Assembly (NCBI GenBank): GCA_934567355.1
Contig: CAKTJC010000003.1
Location: forward strand, 62,001-126,000
DNA length: 64,000 nt
Source of the DNA: an uncultured Oscillospiraceae bacterium
GTDB taxonomy: Bacteria; Bacillota; Clostridia; Oscillospirales; Oscillospiraceae
Direction of reading: 5' to 3'
Of this stretch, positions 35,677 to 44,736 are shown in pieces (the stretch's first letter is position 1; every line of letters begins with the position of its first letter). Both the position numbers and the translations under genes were made by a program. The notes below the pieces were generated by a model, which was not told the DNA's origin, searched no databases, and saw nothing but the letters and a program-made list of their open reading frames with translations.

Positions 35677-36558
35677 TCAGTCTTCCAACACCCAGTGCCC
35701 CGGGGCGGCTTCGTGCAGGGTGCCGGCGGTGGGGAAATCCAGGTCGTCAAAGCACAGCGCCGGGCGGGCGCGTTCGCGGCGGGGGTCGGGGGTGGGAATG
35801 GCGGACAGGAGCATTTTCGTGTAGGGGTGCAGGGGATCTTCCGCCAGCGCCGCGGCGGGAGCAAGCTCCACCAGGCGGCCGCGGTACATCACCCCGATGC
35901 GGTCGCACAGATATTCCACCATGGCCAGGTCATGGGCGATGAACAGAATGGAAAACCCATGCTCCTGCTGCAAGTGCCGGAATAAATTCACGATCTGCGC
36001 CTGAATGGACACATCCAGCGACGCGATGGGCTCGTCCGCCACCAGCAGCTCCGGCTCCATGGACAGCGCCCGGGCGATGGCGATGCGCTGCCGCTGCCCG
36101 CCGGAGAGCTGACCGGGGTACTGGTCGAGAATGTCCCCCCCCAGCCCCACATAGTGCAGCTGGAAGGCGGCCTCCTTCCGGTAGGTGCCCCGGGGGGGAC
36201 GGATGCGGTGGATGCGCATGGGCTCCGCCACAATGTCCGCCGCCTTCATCCGGGGATTCAGGCTGGAGGCGGAGTCCTGAAAGATCAGCTGCCGCTTCTG
36301 CCGGAGCATTTTTTTGTTTGCCCGGAAGGCGGCATCGCAGGTGTTGATCCCGTTGAAAAAGATCTCCCCCGCGCTGGGGCGGTAGAGGTTCATCAGACAC
36401 CGGGCGACGGTGGATTTGCCGCAGCCGGATTCGCCCACCAGCCCCAGGATCTCTCCCCGGCGGATGGTGAAGGACACATCGTCCACGGCGGTGATGGTGT
36501 GCTTTTTGTCCGGATGGAACCGGTGGGTCAGGTGATTGACGGTGACGATCTCATCCAT
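35677..36558 (-). CDS. dppF: Oligopeptide ABC transporter ATP-binding protein, DppF/OppF type
   Basis: 293 residues. Walker [13 protein letters not shown], signature [15 protein letters not shown], Walker [13 protein letters not shown], switch histidine in FIAHDLAMV, and the C-terminal oligopeptide-specific tail [19 protein letters not shown] 36556-36558 has GGAGG 8 nt upstream; the ATG two codons earlier is only 2 nt from it. Overlaps dppD by a few bases. Couples ATP hydrolysis to peptide uptake. Confidence 0.92.
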   Translation of the reverse strand: MDEIVTVNHLTHRFHPDKKHTITAVDDVSFTIRRGEILGLVGESGCGKSTVARCLMNLYRPSAGEIFFNGINTCDAAFRANKKMLRQKRQLIFQDSASSLNPRMKAADIVAEPMRIHRIRPPRGTYRKEAAFQLHYVGLGGDILDQYPGQLSGGQRQRIAIARALSMEPELLVADEPIASLDVSIQAQIVNLFRHLQQEHGFSILFIAHDLAMVEYLCDRIGVMYRGRLVELAPAAALAEDPLHPYTKMLLSAIPTPDPRRERARPALCFDDLDFPTAGTLHEAAPGHWVLED

Positions 36559-37561
36559 GGGCATTTCCTCCGATGGGCGGCGTCACCTTCGGCGCGCGGG
36601 GATCCAGCAGCCAGGTGGCGGCATAGTGGGTATCCGAAACGCGGAACATGGGGGGCGCCTGCTCATAGTCGATGGCAAGGGCGTATTCGTTCCGGCAGGC
36701 GAAGGCATCCCCCTTGGGCGGGTCGACCAGCGAGGGGGGCATGCCGGGGATGGTATAGAGCTTCCCATCCCGCGCCAGCGCCGGCAGGGAGCGCATCAGC
36801 CCCCAGGTGTAGGGGTGGCGGGGATCATAGTAGATTTCCTCCGCCGTGCCGATCTCCACGATCCGTCCGGCGTACATGATGGCCACCCGGTCGGCTGCCC
36901 GCGCCACCACGCCCAGGTCGTGGGAGACGAGGATGGTGGCGGTGCGGAGCCTGCGCTGGATGTCCTTCAGCAGGTCGAGGATCTGCGCCTGGACGGTAAC
37001 GTCCAGGGCGGTGGTCGGCTCATCCGCCAGCAGAACTTTTGGGTCCCCCGCCAGAGCGATCGCCATGACGACCCGCTGCCGCTGGCCGCCGGAAAAATGA
37101 TAGGGGTACTGCCTGCCCCGCACCTCCGGCTCCGGGATGCCCACCAGGGTCATCAGCTCCATCACCCGCTCATGCAGCGCCTGCTTCGGCAGCCCCGGCG
37201 CGTGGACCCGCACCGCCTCGGCGATCTGGGCTTCCACGGTCTGGGTCATGTCCAGCGCGGTCATGGGATCCTGGAGCACCATGCCGAAGAACCGCCCCCG
37301 GAGCTTGTTCATATCCCGCTGGGAATAGTTTGTGATGTCCGTGCCGCCTGCCAGGATCTGCCCGCTTTCGATCACGGCGGATTTCGGCAGAAGCTTCATG
37401 ATGCTGCGGCACAGCATGCTCTTGCCGCACCCGGATTCGCCCACAATGGCCAGCACCTCACCGGGATGCAGCTGCAGATCCACGCAGCGCACCGCCTCCA
37501 CCTTCCCCCGGGGGGAGAAGATGGAGACGGTGAGATTTTTCAGCTCCAGTATATTTTCCAT
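36551..37561 (-). CDS. dppD: Oligopeptide ABC transporter ATP-binding protein, DppD/OppD type
   Basis: 336 residues. Walker [13 protein letters not shown], signature FSGGQRQRVVMAIAL, Walker B VLLADEPTTALD, VSHDLGVVA, and the C-terminal tail HPYTWGLMRSLPAL with a Cys in DAFACRNEY. OppD-type proteins often carry an iron-sulfur Cys cluster there, which here is reduced to one cysteine. Start ATG 37559-37561 after GAGGTGAACC. Confidence 0.92.
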   Translation of the reverse strand: MENILELKNLTVSIFSPRGKVEAVRCVDLQLHPGEVLAIVGESGCGKSMLCRSIMKLLPKSAVIESGQILAGGTDITNYSQRDMNKLRGRFFGMVLQDPMTALDMTQTVEAQIAEAVRVHAPGLPKQALHERVMELMTLVGIPEPEVRGRQYPYHFSGGQRQRVVMAIALAGDPKVLLADEPTTALDVTVQAQILDLLKDIQRRLRTATILVSHDLGVVARAADRVAIMYAGRIVEIGTAEEIYYDPRHPYTWGLMRSLPALARDGKLYTIPGMPPSLVDPPKGDAFACRNEYALAIDYEQAPPMFRVSDTHYAATWLLDPRAPKVTPPIGGNAHG

Positions 37562-37590
37562 GGTTCACCTCGAATATGACAGAACCGATC

Positions 37591-37809
37591 GGATGAATGG
37601 AATGCAGTCCGTTCCCCTTGTAGGGGCCGATGCCCACATCGGCCCGCGCAGGGGTGGGTTATTTCCACGGGTTGGTTGAATGGAGAAACGTTACGTTTTC
37701 ATCCCATTCCCCTGTTCCATTCAACGTACCAGTTGGTTCCGTAAGGTGGCGGGCCGATGTGGGCATCGGCCCCTACATTCCCGTCGGGGTGCGTTCCGTT
37801 CAACGTACC
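37591..37809. repeat. ~220-bp element with inverted palindromes (copy 2)
   Basis: Lies between the binding-protein and dppD genes. The palindrome GGCCGATGCCCACATCGGCCC near 37630 reappears inverted at ~37757-37778 (GCCGATGTGGGCATCGG). The flanks GGATGAATGGAATGCA and GTTCAACGTACC match the copies at 791-1010 and, inverted, 61960-62176. Confidence 0.75.
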
Positions 37810-37815
37810 TTTTAT

Positions 37816-39354
37816 TTAAGATTCCATCGTCCACTCGCAGACGTTCCAGAAGATGCCGACGCCGTGGTGGCCGAGGGTGGTGTCGGTGGAGATTCCCCTG
37901 ATATTGCTGTCCGCCACGTAGATGGCGTCGATGTAGCAGAAGAAGGTGTAGGCGGGGGACTGCGCCAGGGCGTGCTGGAATTCGGAGTAGGCCTCCCGGC
38001 GCGCCTGGGGGTCGCTTACCTGGCGCGCCTGCGTCAGCGCTTTATCCACCAGAGCATTGGAATAGCCGGAGTAGTTCGCGCCCTTGTCGGTGCCGAAGAC
38101 CTTGTAGGTGTGGTCGTCGGCGTCAAAGGGGGAGCCCCAGCCGATGATGCAGCACTGCTGTGTGCCCCAGTCGATGCCCCCGGCGGGAACATTGGCGGTG
38201 ACCTCCAGCCCGCCGGCGCGCAGCTGCTGGGCGGCGATCTGCGCCATGTCGATGCGCACCTGGTCGCCGGGGGTGGCGTTGAGCACGAAGCCGATCCGTG
38301 CGCCGCCCCGGCACCAGTAGCCCTCGGCGTCCTTTTCGCATCCGGCAGCCTCAAAGAGCTGCGCGGCGCGGTCGGGGTCATAGTCGTAGTGCTCCACACT
38401 GGGGTCATTGTAAATGTTGCGCTGGAGGGGGCTGTAGGCGACCTCGCCCTTGCCCAGCAGCACCGCGTCCACGATCTGCTGCCGGTCGATCAGGCAGGAG
38501 ATGGCGGGGATCAGGTCGGCGTTTTCCTGCCAGTATTCGTTCCAGAAATTGTAAAGGATGCCCCGGTAGTCGGAGGTGGTCTCGTCGTAGACCGTGTGTA
38601 CCCCGTCGTTTTCAAACAGGGCGGCGTCCTTGGGAGTCACCTGGGAGAGATTCAGCTCCCCGGAGCGCAGCTGCAGCGCCTTCACGTTGTCGTCGGTGAC
38701 GATCTTGAAAATGATGCGGCCGATCTTGGCTGCCCCGGCGAAATAATCCTCGTTTTTATCCAGAATGATGGCCTGCCCCGCGTCCCACTCGGTGAGCTTG
38801 TAGGGGCCGGTGCCCACGGGGGCGCGGAAGAAATCGGACTGCTGCATGTCCTCGCCCTCCAGCAGATGCTTGGGCAGGATGGCCATGGTCATGTATTCCA
38901 GGAAGGCATAGTTGGGTGCGGACAGGCGGAAGACCACGGTGTAGGGATCGGGAACGGTGATCTCCTCCACATCCTCGTAGTTCGGCGCGTTCTCGGAGCC
39001 GTTGTCCGGATTCATGATCGCCTCGATGGTGAATTTCACATCCTCGGCGGTGAATTCCGCGCCGTCGTGCCACTTGACCCCCTGCTCCAGGTGGAAGGTG
39101 TAGGTCATGGCCTCTTCGTCATATTCCCAGGATCTTGCCAGCCGGGGGATGATGTTGTTCTCCCCGTCGTGGTCGGTCAGACCGTCGAAGAGCAGCACGT
39201 TGATCTCGCAGTGCTCGTCCATGGCGGGATTGATGCGGGTGTAGTCGCCGGAGCCGTATACCAGCGTTCCCCCGTCCTGCGCCCCGGCGGCGGGCAGCAG
39301 GCTCACGCATAGCGCAAGGGCGAGCAGGAGGGAAAGCACACGAATTTTCTTCAT
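37816..39354 (-). CDS. dppA: Peptide-binding protein of the Dpp/Opp ABC transporter
   Basis: 512 residues, typical of SBP_bac_5. Signal peptide VLSLLLALALCVSLLPAAGA (cleavage after AGA; no lipobox cysteine). Family segments: PRLARSWEYDEEAMTYTFHL, GVKWHDGAEFTAEDVKFT, APVGTGPYKLTEWD. Start ATG at 39352-39354 after AAAGGA; longer readings from far upstream are unsupported. Probably the first gene of the dppA-D-F-B-C operon, separated from dppD by the repeat element. It sits divergent from an M24 peptidase, fitting peptide use as a nutrient. Confidence 0.92.
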   Translation of the reverse strand: MKKIRVLSLLLALALCVSLLPAAGAQDGGTLVYGSGDYTRINPAMDEHCEINVLLFDGLTDHDGENNIIPRLARSWEYDEEAMTYTFHLEQGVKWHDGAEFTAEDVKFTIEAIMNPDNGSENAPNYEDVEEITVPDPYTVVFRLSAPNYAFLEYMTMAILPKHLLEGEDMQQSDFFRAPVGTGPYKLTEWDAGQAIILDKNEDYFAGAAKIGRIIFKIVTDDNVKALQLRSGELNLSQVTPKDAALFENDGVHTVYDETTSDYRGILYNFWNEYWQENADLIPAISCLIDRQQIVDAVLLGKGEVAYSPLQRNIYNDPSVEHYDYDPDRAAQLFEAAGCEKDAEGYWCRGGARIGFVLNATPGDQVRIDMAQIAAQQLRAGGLEVTANVPAGGIDWGTQQCCIIGWGSPFDADDHTYKVFGTDKGANYSGYSNALVDKALTQARQVSDPQARREAYSEFQHALAQSPAYTFFCYIDAIYVADSNIRGISTDTTLGHHGVGIFWNVCEWTMES

Positions 39355-39391
39355 AGCGGATATTCCTTTCTGTTTTTCTTTTCTGCGCCCC

Positions 39392-39420
39392 ATCCTACCA
39401 GATGCGCCCGCCCCGCGCAA
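39392..39420 (-). promoter_or_regulatory. Sigma-A promoter of the peptide importer operon
   Basis: Minus strand -35 TTGCGC (39415-39420), 17-nt spacer, -10 TAGGAT (39392-39397) with TGG before it. Confidence 0.6.
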
Positions 39421-39464
39421 GCCCCCAGGGGGGTTATTTATTTTTCTCCGTGCAGGAATTTTTC

Positions 39465-39493
39465 TTGAGCGGAAATGGAAAATATGGTATAAT
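39465..39493 (+). promoter_or_regulatory. Sigma-A promoter of the M24 peptidase gene
   Basis: -35 TTGAGC (39465-39470), 17-nt spacer, -10 TATAAT (39488-39493) with TGG before it; 54 nt before the ATG. Confidence 0.8.
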
Positions 39494-39546
39494 AAGGCAG
39501 CCACCCGGGAAAACGCGGCGCGGCAATGTCCAAAGGAGTGATTCAA

Positions 39547-40590
39547 ATGGATTCCATCCAAAAACTGACCGAACGGCTCTGTGCGAAGCATTTTGACGCG
39601 GCGCTCATCAGCGACCCCAATGCCATCCGCTACTTTTCCGGCGTGAAATTCGCCCCCGGCGAGCGCCTGGTGGCGCTGGTGGTGAACCGGCGCGGCGAAG
39701 CGACGATGCTGATCAACAAGCTGTTTTTGTACGACGGCGGCATCCCCGCCCTGTGGTATTCCGACGCCCAGGACGGCATCGCCCTGCTGGCGCAGCTGCT
39801 GGAGGGGAATGTTGCCGTGGATAAGAGCTTCCCCGCCCGCTTCCTGCTGCGCCTGCAGGAGCTGAAGCCGGAGCTGCATCTGGCGGTGGGCACGGTGATC
39901 GACGAGGTGAAGGCGGTCAAAACGCCCCAGGAGCAGCAGAAGATGATCCGCGCCTCCCTGGTCAACGATTCCGTCATGGCGGAGGTCGCCCGGATGATCG
40001 CCGTGGGCAAGAGCGAAAAGCAGCTGCAAGGCGAGATCGACGCCCTGTTCGCCCAGGTGTCCCAGGGCAATTCCTTTGATACCATCGTGGCCTACGGCGA
40101 CCACGCCGCCGACCCCCACGGCGTTCCCGGCGACCGGGTGCTGCGGGCGGGAGAAAACGTGGTGGTGGACATGGGCTGCATCGTGGACGGTTACTGCAGC
40201 GACATGACCCGCACCTTCTTCGTCGGCGAGAACACCGAGAAGGAGATCTACGATACGGTGCTCAGGGCAAATCTGGCGGGCATCGCCGCCGTGAAGCCGG
40301 GCATCCCCTTCAGCCAGATCGACCGCGCCGCCCGGAAGGTCATCGAGGACGCGGGCTACGGCGAATATTTCATCCACCGCCTGGGCCACGGCATCGGCAT
40401 GGAGGTGCACGAGCCCTTCGACGTCTCCGCCACCGATGAGGTCATCATGGAGGAGGGCATGTGCTTCTCCATCGAGCCCGGCATCTATATCCCCGGCCGG
40501 GTGGGCATCCGCATCGAAGACCTGGTGTGCGTCACCGCCGACGGCTGCCGGGTGCTCAATGCCTACCCGAAGGACAAAGAGGTACTTTAA
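39547..40590 (+). CDS. M24-family Xaa-Pro aminopeptidase
   Basis: 347 residues. The metal ligands of the pita-bread fold are all visible: Asp in VVVDMGC, Asp in CSDMTRTF, His in HRLGHGIGMEVHE, Glu in SIEPGIY and Glu in RIEDLV. Two metal ions (Mn or Co) would drive cleavage next to proline. ATG 39547 has AAAGGAG 9 nt upstream; an in-frame ATG at 39526 sits before that site. No signal peptide, so cytoplasmic, fitting release of amino acids from peptides brought in by the adjacent Dpp importer. Confidence 0.93.
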   Translation: MDSIQKLTERLCAKHFDAALISDPNAIRYFSGVKFAPGERLVALVVNRRGEATMLINKLFLYDGGIPALWYSDAQDGIALLAQLLEGNVAVDKSFPARFLLRLQELKPELHLAVGTVIDEVKAVKTPQEQQKMIRASLVNDSVMAEVARMIAVGKSEKQLQGEIDALFAQVSQGNSFDTIVAYGDHAADPHGVPGDRVLRAGENVVVDMGCIVDGYCSDMTRTFFVGENTEKEIYDTVLRANLAGIAAVKPGIPFSQIDRAARKVIEDAGYGEYFIHRLGHGIGMEVHEPFDVSATDEVIMEEGMCFSIEPGIYIPGRVGIRIEDLVCVTADGCRVLNAYPKDKEVL

Positions 40591-40598
40591 GAGGTATA

Positions 40599-40790
40599 CC
40601 CCCCGCAAGGCGGGGGGCAAGAGACTTGGCTCCCCCTCTGGGGGAGCTGGCAGCCCGAAGTGAAGGGGTGCCGTTTGTTCAAGGGAGCGTGGTGCAAACT
40701 TCAACCAAGCAGCAACCATCCCGCGGCACACCCCCTGACCTCGCTCCGCTCGGCCACCCCCGCAAGGTGGGGGGCAAGCTTTTTTTCGCT
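40599..40790. repeat. Palindromic intergenic repeats after the peptidase gene
   Basis: Two pieces: CCCCGCAAGGCGGGG and CTCCCCCTCTGGGGGAGCTGG at about 40597-40668, and GACCTCGCTCCGCTCGG..CCCCGCAAGGTGGGG at about 40738-40780. Same family as 690-773 and 1094-1208. Confidence 0.65.
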
Positions 40791-40884
40791 TTGACAGACG
40801 GGAGAAGATTTGACGGAAAATGAACAAACCGGACAATCTTCTTTGTGCATTTCAGAGGAAAAGCAGGAATTTGCGCAGATCGGG

Positions 40885-40913
40885 TTGACATTCGGGGTAT
40901 TTTGAATTACGAT
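40885..40913 (+). promoter_or_regulatory. Sigma-A promoter of the xpt/purine uptake operon
   Basis: -35 TTGACA (40885-40890), 17-nt spacer, -10 TACGAT (40908-40913); the transcript would begin near 40920, directly before the riboswitch aptamer. Confidence 0.7.
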
Positions 40914-40928
40914 AAAACCAAACTTCAA

Positions 40929-41028
40929 GTGTACCGATATAGTTTCGGATAATGGCCCGAATGTTTCTACCGTGACGCCTGCCCAAGTCACGACTATTGG
41001 TAGCGATGGGGGTAGTGTCCCCTTTTTT
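40929..41028 (+). promoter_or_regulatory. Purine (guanine-type) riboswitch with terminator
   Basis: Seen directly: the core strings TATAGT, GTTTCTACC (40962-40970) and CACGACTAT are placed as in purine riboswitches, with three stems: P1 TACCGA/TTGGTA, P2 TTCGG/CCGAA, P3 GTGAC/GTCAC. The cytosine in GACTAT is the position that selects guanine. Loops are unusual: L2 ATAATGGC has an extra base and L3 GCCTGCCCAA replaces the usual CCGTAAA. A GGGG..CCCC hairpin with a T6 run (41008-41028) is a plausible terminator platform, so guanine would turn the operon off. Confidence 0.82.
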
Positions 41029-41115
41029 ACCCGTAGTTTTTTGGCGAATCGAAGCAGGCCGGCATAGGGCGCCCTGCAGCGGTTCGTCCTTTTATTTTCA
41101 AAGGAGGGTTCCCCA

Positions 41116-41688
41116 ATGGAACGGATGGAGCAGAAGATTCTCAGCGAGGGCAAGGTGCTGCCCGGCGGTATTCTCAAGGTCGGCAGCTTCCTGAACCAGC
41201 AGATCGATACGGCCTTTCTCGGGCAGATCGGCGCGGAGATCGCCCGGCTCTTCGGCGGCTGCGGCGTGACCAAGGTGCTCACCATCGAGTCCTCCGGCAT
41301 TGCCATTGCGGCGGCCGCGGGCATGGCAATGGGCGTGCCCATGGTGTTTGCCAAGAAGCACCGCTCCAGCAATGTGGACGGCAGCGTCTATTCCGCCGTG
41401 GTGCATTCCTTTACCCACGGCACCGACTATACCGTGGTGGTCAGCACCGACTATCTGCTGCCCGGCGACAAGGTGCTGCTGGTGGATGATTTCCTGGCCA
41501 ACGGCAAGGCGCTGCAGGGTCTGCAGGAGCTGGCGCGTCAGGCGGGCGCCGAGGTCGCAGGCGCGGCCTGCGCCATCGAAAAGGGCTTCCAGGGCGGCGG
41601 CGATGCGCTGCGTGCCCAGGGAGTGAGAGTGGAATCCCTGGCCATCATCGACGAAATGAGCGATGACGGCATCCGGTTCCGCCGCTGA
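41116..41688 (+). CDS. xpt: Xanthine phosphoribosyltransferase
   Basis: 190 residues, the normal Xpt length. N-terminal KVLPGGILKVGSFLNQQID matches Xpt; the PRPP-binding loop is VLLVDDFLANGKALQG. The enzyme converts xanthine (and guanine) with PRPP to the nucleotide. AAGGAGGG is 7 nt before ATG. The gene lies behind a guanine-type riboswitch, the standard control of xpt. Confidence 0.96.
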   Translation: MERMEQKILSEGKVLPGGILKVGSFLNQQIDTAFLGQIGAEIARLFGGCGVTKVLTIESSGIAIAAAAGMAMGVPMVFAKKHRSSNVDGSVYSAVVHSFTHGTDYTVVVSTDYLLPGDKVLLVDDFLANGKALQGLQELARQAGAEVAGAACAIEKGFQGGGDALRAQGVRVESLAIIDEMSDDGIRFRR

Positions 41689-41747
41689 GTATGTCGCAAA
41701 ACCCCTTCACATAAACCAACAACAACGCGAAAAGGAGACAAACAAAT

Positions 41748-42938
41748 ATGAAAAAGGTTCTTTCTCTGGTTCTGGCTGTGGTAATGATGATGAGCCTGCT
41801 GGCCGTCACCGCCTCCGCCGAGGCCGACACCTCCAAGGTGAAGGTTGGCTTCATTTTCCTGCACGATGAAAACTCCACCTATGACCTGAACTTCCTGAAC
41901 GCCGCCAAGGAAGCCTGCGAGAAGCTGGGCGTCGAATACCTGATGAAGACCATGATCCCCGAGGACAGCAGCGCCTACGAGGCTGCTGCCGACCTGGCCG
42001 ATGCCGGCTGCAACATCGTGTTTGCCGACTCCTTCGGTCACGAGGACTATATGATCGAAGCTGCCAAGGAATTCCCTGACGTGCAGTTCTGCCACGCCAC
42101 CGGCACCAAGGCCCACACCGAGGGCCTGGATAACTTCCACAATGCCTTCGCCTCCATCTATGAGGGCCGCTACCTGGCTGGCGTTGCCGCCGGTCTGAAG
42201 CTCAACGAGATGATTGAGAACGGCGAGTTCACCGCCGAGGAAGCCAAGCTGGGCTACGTGGGCGCTTTCACCTACGCCGAGGTCGTCTCCGGCTACACCT
42301 CCTTCTTCCTGGGCGCTCGCAGCGTCTGCCCCACCGTCACCATGGACGTGACCTTCACCGGCTCCTGGTACGATGAGACCGCCGAGAAGGAAGCTGCCGG
42401 TAAGCTGATTGACGGTGGCTGCAAGCTGATTTCCCAGCACGCCGACTCCATGGGCGCTCCCACCGCTTGCGAGAACGCCGGTGTTCCCAACGTCTCCTAC
42501 AACGGCTCCACCGTGGATGCCTGCCCCAACACCTTCATCGTGTCCTCCCGGATTAACTGGGCTCCCTACTTCGAGTACATGATTACCTGCGTTGCCAACG
42601 GCGAGAAAATCGCTGCCGACTGGACTGGCACCATCGCTACCGGCTCCGTTGTCCTGTCCGATGTGAACGAGAAGGCTGCCGCTGCGGGCACCGTCGAGAA
42701 GATTGCCGAAGTGCAGAAGGCTCTGGAAGACGGCTCCGTGAAGGTCTTCGACGTGACCACCTTCACCGTGAACGGCGAGGCCCTGAACAGCTACATGGCT
42801 GACGTGGACACCGATCCCGCCTTCGAGGCCGACACCGAGGTGGTTGTGGATGGCGCTTTCAGCGAGTCCACCTTCCGTTCCGCTCCCTACTTCGATGTGA
42901 AGATTGACGGCATCAACCTGCTGAATACCGCTTTCTAA
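41748..42938 (+). CDS. BMP-family nucleoside-binding protein
   Basis: 396 residues. A signal peptide (SLVLAVVMMMSLLAVTASA) is followed by the BMP fold: KVGFIFLHDENSTYDLNF, GCNIVFADSFGH, EGRYLAGVAAG, KLGYVGAF. It lacks the lipobox cysteine usual for this family, so it may be secreted or held otherwise. Family members (BmpA, PnrA) bind purine nucleosides. Its place after xpt in a purine riboswitch operon supports guanosine or xanthosine as ligand. Ribosome-binding site AAAAGGAG before ATG. Confidence 0.92.
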   Translation: MKKVLSLVLAVVMMMSLLAVTASAEADTSKVKVGFIFLHDENSTYDLNFLNAAKEACEKLGVEYLMKTMIPEDSSAYEAAADLADAGCNIVFADSFGHEDYMIEAAKEFPDVQFCHATGTKAHTEGLDNFHNAFASIYEGRYLAGVAAGLKLNEMIENGEFTAEEAKLGYVGAFTYAEVVSGYTSFFLGARSVCPTVTMDVTFTGSWYDETAEKEAAGKLIDGGCKLISQHADSMGAPTACENAGVPNVSYNGSTVDACPNTFIVSSRINWAPYFEYMITCVANGEKIAADWTGTIATGSVVLSDVNEKAAAAGTVEKIAEVQKALEDGSVKVFDVTTFTVNGEALNSYMADVDTDPAFEADTEVVVDGAFSESTFRSAPYFDVKIDGINLLNTAF

Positions 42939-42961
42939 TCACCCGATTTCATGACTGCCGA

Positions 42962-42992
42962 GGGCAGCGCAGTGATCTCCCCTGCGCTGCCC
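42962..42992 (+). terminator. Strong hairpin after the BMP gene (attenuator-like)
   Basis: GGGCAGCGCAG (42962-42972) pairs with CTGCGCTGCCC (42982-42992), 11 bp. Only CCTTTCC follows, so termination would be partial; this would give more binding protein than transporter, as is common in ABC operons. Confidence 0.55.
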
Positions 42993-43184
42993 CCTTTCCG
43001 TTGAAAACGCCCCCTGTGCGGGGGTAGTGAAAATTGCCCGCCCCGGCCACGCTGCGGACAATTTTCATTGCCTCTGCCGTGCCTCGTCATTTGCCGCCCA
43101 GGCGGCGGGAAGCCCTGCAATGCAAGAGCGTACTTTGCGTCCCATTGGGACAGATTACAATACTGGAGCGTGAAGCCCTTGGAA

Positions 43185-44735
43185 ATGGAAAAGCAGACTG
43201 TGATGCATCCCACACAGGGAGACAAGACCCCTGCGGTGAAGATGCGCAACATCACAAAGGCCTTCGGTGCCGTCCTGGCCAACGACCGGGTTTGGCTGGA
43301 CATCTACCGGGGCGAAATTCTGGCCCTGCTGGGAGAAAACGGCAGCGGCAAGACCACCCTGATGAATATGCTCTCCGGCATCTATTTTCCGGACGAGGGG
43401 GAAATTACCATCGACGACAAGCCGGTGGTCATTGCCTCTCCCAAGGACGCCTTTGACCACGGCATCGGCATGATTCATCAGCACTTCAAGCTGGTGGACG
43501 TGCTCACCGCCGCAGAGAATATTGTGCTGGGTCTGCCCGGGCGGCTGAACCTGGGGGAAGCCCGGCAGAGGATTCAGGAAATCTGCGATGCCTATGGCTT
43601 CGACGTAAACCCCGACCAGAAAATCTACGACATGTCCGTGTCCCAGAAGCAGACGGTGGAGATTGTGAAGGTGCTCTACCGGGGGGCGGACATCCTGATT
43701 CTGGACGAGCCCACCGCCGTGCTGGCTCCCCAGGAGACGGAGAAGCTGTTCAACGTCCTGCGGAATATGCGTGACAGCGGCAAGGCCATTGTCATCATCA
43801 CCCACAAGATGCACGAGGTGGAGGCCCTGTCCGACCGGGTGGCCATCCTGAACCGGGGCCGCTTCGTGGGCGATATGCTCACCAAGAACACCAACGCCCA
43901 GGAAATGACCAACATGATGGTGGGCCATGCCGTCACCTTGAATATCCATCGCCCGGAGCCGGTGAACCCCATGCCCCGGATTCAGGTGGAGGGGCTGACG
44001 GTGCGGAGCATCGACGGCATTGTGAAGCTGGACGACGTATCCTTCACCGCCAACTCCGGCGAGATTTTGGGCATTGCCGGTATCTCCGGCTGCGGCCAGA
44101 AGGAACTGCTGGAGGCCATTGCCGGTTTGCAGAGAACCGAAAAGGGCACCGTGACCTATCTGGAGGACGACGGCACCCGGGAGGAGCTGCTGGGCAAGGA
44201 TCCCCTGGAGATTGCCTCCATGGGCGTGACGCTGTCCTTCGTCCCGGAAGACCGGCTGGGCATGGGCCTGGTGGGCAATATGGATTTGACCGACAATATG
44301 ATGCTCCGTTCCTTCCGCATGGGCCACTCCTTCTTCACCGACCGGAAGCGGCCCAGAAAGCTGGCCCAGAAGGTGGTGGACGAGCTGGAGGTGGTTACCC
44401 CCAGTGTATCCACCCCGGTGCGCCGACTCTCCGGCGGCAACGTGCAGAAGGTGCTGGTGGGCCGGGAAATCGCCTCCGCCCCCACGGTGCTGCTGACGGC
44501 CTACGCCGTCCGGGGCCTGGATATCAATTCCTCCTATGCCATCTATGATCTGGTCACCAAGCAGAAGGAGCGAGGGGTGGCCGTGGTATTTGTAGGCGAA
44601 GACCTGGACGTGCTGCTGGAGCTGTGCGACCGGATTCTGGTGCTGTGCAGCGGCAAGGTCAGCGGCGTGGTGGAGCATCCCACCCCTGCGGACAAGAGCC
44701 GGGTGGGCATGATGATGACCAAGGTAGGAGGCTAA
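43185..44735 (+). CDS. Nucleoside ABC importer, double ATP-binding protein
   Basis: About 516 residues with two ATPase halves. Half 1: Walker A LLGENGSGKTTLMN, signature-like MSVSQKQTVEIVK, Walker B ILILDEPTAVL. Half 2: degenerate Walker A GISGCGQKELLEA, signature LSGGNVQKVLVGRE, and LLTAYAVRGLD replacing the usual Walker B. This matches the NupO/YufO-type ATPase. The start is uncertain: ATG 43185 and TTG 43179 are both near, with only GGAG 10 nt before TTG. Co-transcribed with two permeases. Confidence 0.9.
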   Translation: MEKQTVMHPTQGDKTPAVKMRNITKAFGAVLANDRVWLDIYRGEILALLGENGSGKTTLMNMLSGIYFPDEGEITIDDKPVVIASPKDAFDHGIGMIHQHFKLVDVLTAAENIVLGLPGRLNLGEARQRIQEICDAYGFDVNPDQKIYDMSVSQKQTVEIVKVLYRGADILILDEPTAVLAPQETEKLFNVLRNMRDSGKAIVIITHKMHEVEALSDRVAILNRGRFVGDMLTKNTNAQEMTNMMVGHAVTLNIHRPEPVNPMPRIQVEGLTVRSIDGIVKLDDVSFTANSGEILGIAGISGCGQKELLEAIAGLQRTEKGTVTYLEDDGTREELLGKDPLEIASMGVTLSFVPEDRLGMGLVGNMDLTDNMMLRSFRMGHSFFTDRKRPRKLAQKVVDELEVVTPSVSTPVRRLSGGNVQKVLVGREIASAPTVLLTAYAVRGLDINSSYAIYDLVTKQKERGVAVVFVGEDLDVLLELCDRILVLCSGKVSGVVEHPTPADKSRVGMMMTKVGG

Positions 44736-44736
44736 T

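Noticed and set aside
37816..40836. A 1006-codon peptide-binding protein start far upstream
   Set aside because: The extra N-terminus overlaps the divergent M24 peptidase gene; the signal peptide starts at the ATG at 39354.
43140..43175. A promoter before the nucleoside ATPase gene (TTGCGT and TACAAT)
   Set aside because: The spacer is only 15 nt and the genes seem to be read from the upstream promoter; too weak to list.
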